Below are positions 4,579 through 6,461 of a DNA stretch of 6,461 nt, one piece after another. This stretch comes from Prevotellaceae bacterium (lineage in GTDB: Bacteria > Bacteroidota > Bacteroidia > Bacteroidales > UBA932): contig JAITOI010000112.1 in NCBI GenBank assembly GCA_031289995.1, positions 1 to 6,461 on the forward strand, written 5' to 3'. Position 1 is the first letter of the stretch. Each line of letters starts with the position of its first letter. Under the pieces are notes generated by a model. The model worked only from the letters and a program-made list of their open reading frames with translations, was not told where the DNA came from and ran no database searches. The translations under genes were made by a program, and so were the position numbers.

Positions 4579-6461
4579 ATGGAGGATACAAAAATTGAGG
4601 TTACGGGCGCTCGCGTGCACAACCTTAAAAATATCGACGTAACCATTCCGCGCAACGCGCTCACCGTGTTCACAGGCCTGAGCGGAAGCGGCAAGTCCTC
4701 GCTGGCGTTCGACACCATCTATGCCGAAGGGCAGCGACGCTACATGGAAACGCTCTCGTCGTACGCGCGGCAGTTTGTGGGTAGCATGGAGCGACCCGAT
4801 GTGGAGCAAATCACCGGCCTCAGCCCTGTCATCTCCATCGAGCAAAAAACCACCGGCAACAACCCGCGCAGCACGGTGGGCACCACCACCGAAATCTACG
4901 ACTTCCTGCGCCTGCTCTACGCTCGCGCGTCCATCGCCTACTCCAAAAATACCGGCGAGCCAATGGTGCGCTACACCGACGCGCAGGTGGCCGACCTCAT
5001 TGCCGAGCATTTTGAAGGGCGCAAGCTCCTCGTTTTAGCCCCGCTGGTGAAGGGCCGAAAGGGGCACTACAAGGAGCTGTTCGAGCAGCTACGGCGCAAG
5101 GGCTACATTAGCGTGCGCGTGGATGGCGAGGTGCGCGAAATGAAGCCGATGATGAAGCTCGACCGCTACAAAACGCACTTCGTTGAGCTGGTGGTGGACA
5201 AGCTCGTGCCCACGCGCAGCGACGACGACCGCAAGCGACTCTACAGCTCCGTCGTCAGCGCCATGCAGCAGGGCAAGGGCACCATGCTGGCGCTCGACGC
5301 CGACACGCAGGACGCGCGCTACTACAGCCGCCACCTGATGTGCCCCACCACCGGCCTTTCGTACACCGAGCCGGCCCCGCACTCGTTCTCCTTCAACTCG
5401 CCGCAGGGTGCCTGCCCGCACTGCAACGGGCTGGGAAAAACGGCCGAGGTGGACGTGAACAAAATCATCCCCAACCCCAAAAAAAGCATCCGCAAGGGCG
5501 GCATCGAACCGCTGGGAATAGCCAAAGAAACGCTGCTGTTTTTGCAGCTCGAGGCGGTGGCCAAAAAGTTCGGCTTCACGCTCAACGACCCCATCGACAC
5601 CATTCCCGCCGAAGGCATGGAGGCCGTGCTCTACGGCACGCAGGAGGTGTTTCGCATCGACGGCAGCAGGCTGGGGCTGCCGTCCAACTACTACCTCAAC
5701 TTCGAGGGCGTTATCAACGCGCTGGTCAACAAGCACGCCGATGACGACGAGGCCGCATCCACCCGCACCGAAAAGTACATCAGCTACCAGACTTGCCCCG
5801 TCTGCCACGGCACGCGCCTCAAGGAAGACGCGCTCTACTTTCGCCTCGCCGACAAAAATATTGCCGAGCTTGCCGACATGGACATCACCGCGCTGGCGCA
5901 ATGGTTTGCGCAGGTAGAGCCGCTACTCAACGCCAAGCAGCAGGCCATTGCCGCCGAGGTGGTGAAGGAAATCCGCAACCGCCTCTCGTTCCTGCTCGAC
6001 GTAGGCCTGAGCTACCTTTCGCTGAGCCGCCCCAGCAGCTCGCTCAGCGGCGGCGAAAGCCAGCGCATTCGCCTCGCCACGCAAATCGGAAGCAAGCTCG
6101 TCAACGTGCTCTACATCCTCGACGAGCCGAGCATTGGCCTGCACCAGCGCGACAACGTGCGCCTCATCGACTCGCTCAAAAAGCTGCGCGACGAGGGCAA
6201 CTCGGTCATCGTGGTGGAGCACGACGAGGAGATGATGCTCGCCTCGGATTGGCTGATAGACGTTGGGCCGGGCGCGGGTGTGCGGGGAGGAGAGATTGTG
6301 TTTCAGGGGCAAATTTCCGACGCGCTACGCCGCCCTCCCGTCCTCGCTCCGCAGGAAAAATCGGCCGAAAGCTTGACGCTGCAGTACCTCAGCGGCGCGA
6401 AGCAGATAGCCACTCCCGCCACGCGGCGCAAGGGGTTGGGCTTGTCGCTGGTGCTGCGCGG
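4579..6461 (+). CDS. uvrA: excinuclease ABC subunit UvrA, N-terminal two-thirds (partial)
   Basis: The first 627 codons of UvrA, the dimeric ATPase that finds bulky DNA lesions and loads UvrB in nucleotide excision repair; the second ATPase half lies beyond the right edge. Visible in order: GARVHNLKNIDV (10-21), Walker A GLSGSGKSSLAFDTIYAEGQ (33-52), LSPVISIEQKTTGNNPRSTV, the UvrB-interaction region (about 130-250), a zinc-site remnant CPTT (255-258) with FSFNSPQGACPHCNGLG downstream (Cys279, Cys282), TCPVCHGTRL (Cys406, Cys409), the ABC signature LSGGE (489-493), Walker B LYILDEPSIGLHQRD (Asp515-Glu516) and the switch VVEHDEE. The start is the only ATG after an in-frame TGA at 4540-4542, which is itself the rlhA stop, so both genes share a frame, 36 bases apart. 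In the first zinc site, Thr258 replaces the second Cys of the usual CxxC; I recall this as common in Bacteroidetes UvrA. No frameshift is seen up to the edge. Confidence 0.97.
   Translation, partial: MEDTKIEVTGARVHNLKNIDVTIPRNALTVFTGLSGSGKSSLAFDTIYAEGQRRYMETLSSYARQFVGSMERPDVEQITGLSPVISIEQKTTGNNPRSTVGTTTEIYDFLRLLYARASIAYSKNTGEPMVRYTDAQVADLIAEHFEGRKLLVLAPLVKGRKGHYKELFEQLRRKGYISVRVDGEVREMKPMMKLDRYKTHFVELVVDKLVPTRSDDDRKRLYSSVVSAMQQGKGTMLALDADTQDARYYSRHLMCPTTGLSYTEPAPHSFSFNSPQGACPHCNGLGKTAEVDVNKIIPNPKKSIRKGGIEPLGIAKETLLFLQLEAVAKKFGFTLNDPIDTIPAEGMEAVLYGTQEVFRIDGSRLGLPSNYYLNFEGVINALVNKHADDDEAASTRTEKYISYQTCPVCHGTRLKEDALYFRLADKNIAELADMDITALAQWFAQVEPLLNAKQQAIAAEVVKEIRNRLSFLLDVGLSYLSLSRPSSSLSGGESQRIRLATQIGSKLVNVLYILDEPSIGLHQRDNVRLIDSLKKLRDEGNSVIVVEHDEEMMLASDWLIDVGPGAGVRGGEIVFQGQISDALRRPPVLAPQEKSAESLTLQYLSGAKQIATPATRRKGLGLSLVLR

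Noticed and set aside
5089..5901. Minus-strand open frame (270 codons) opposite uvrA
   Set aside because: Antisense to conserved UvrA sequence, Val/Gly/His-rich, with no promoter or family resemblance.

Overview
The window carries ordinary chromosomal genes from a GC-rich member of the Bacteroidota (Bacteroidetes). Three things point to that phylum. Each transcription unit begins just downstream of a TAccTTyG box, which fits the Bacteroidetes -7 consensus TAnnTTTG. There are no clear Shine-Dalgarno sites; leaders are short and A-rich. The encoded proteins (UvrA, guanylate kinase, a DUF1703-type ATPase) read like Bacteroidetes family members. Coding GC is about 60% or more in the core genes, high for the phylum, and about 52% over the first 300 bases.

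Layout: on the minus strand, reading right to left, gmk (guanylate kinase, 2495-1908) is followed after 13 bases by an NhaP2-type cation/proton antiporter (1894-389), probably one transcript. A separate -7 box then precedes a partial AAA-ATPase-like gene (335 to beyond the left edge). On the plus strand, reading left to right, there is a full-length U32 protein that matches RlhA, the 23S rRNA 5-hydroxycytidine synthase (2692-4542), and then uvrA (4579 to beyond the right edge), which has its own -7 box. The 196-base divergent region 2496-2691 holds both outward promoters, a 12-base perfect palindrome inside the gmk promoter, and a hairpin with adjoining sequence that resembles a dispersed intergenic repeat.

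The genes do not form one pathway: nucleotide metabolism, ion homeostasis, rRNA modification and nucleotide excision repair sit side by side. I found no CRISPR array, tRNA, rRNA, insertion sequence or phage gene, and no convincing new system. The points worth a second look are small: a start-codon conflict in rlhA, an in-frame 24-base tandem duplication in its linker, a degenerate first zinc site in UvrA, the palindrome and hairpin in the divergent region, and the gmk-antiporter pairing.
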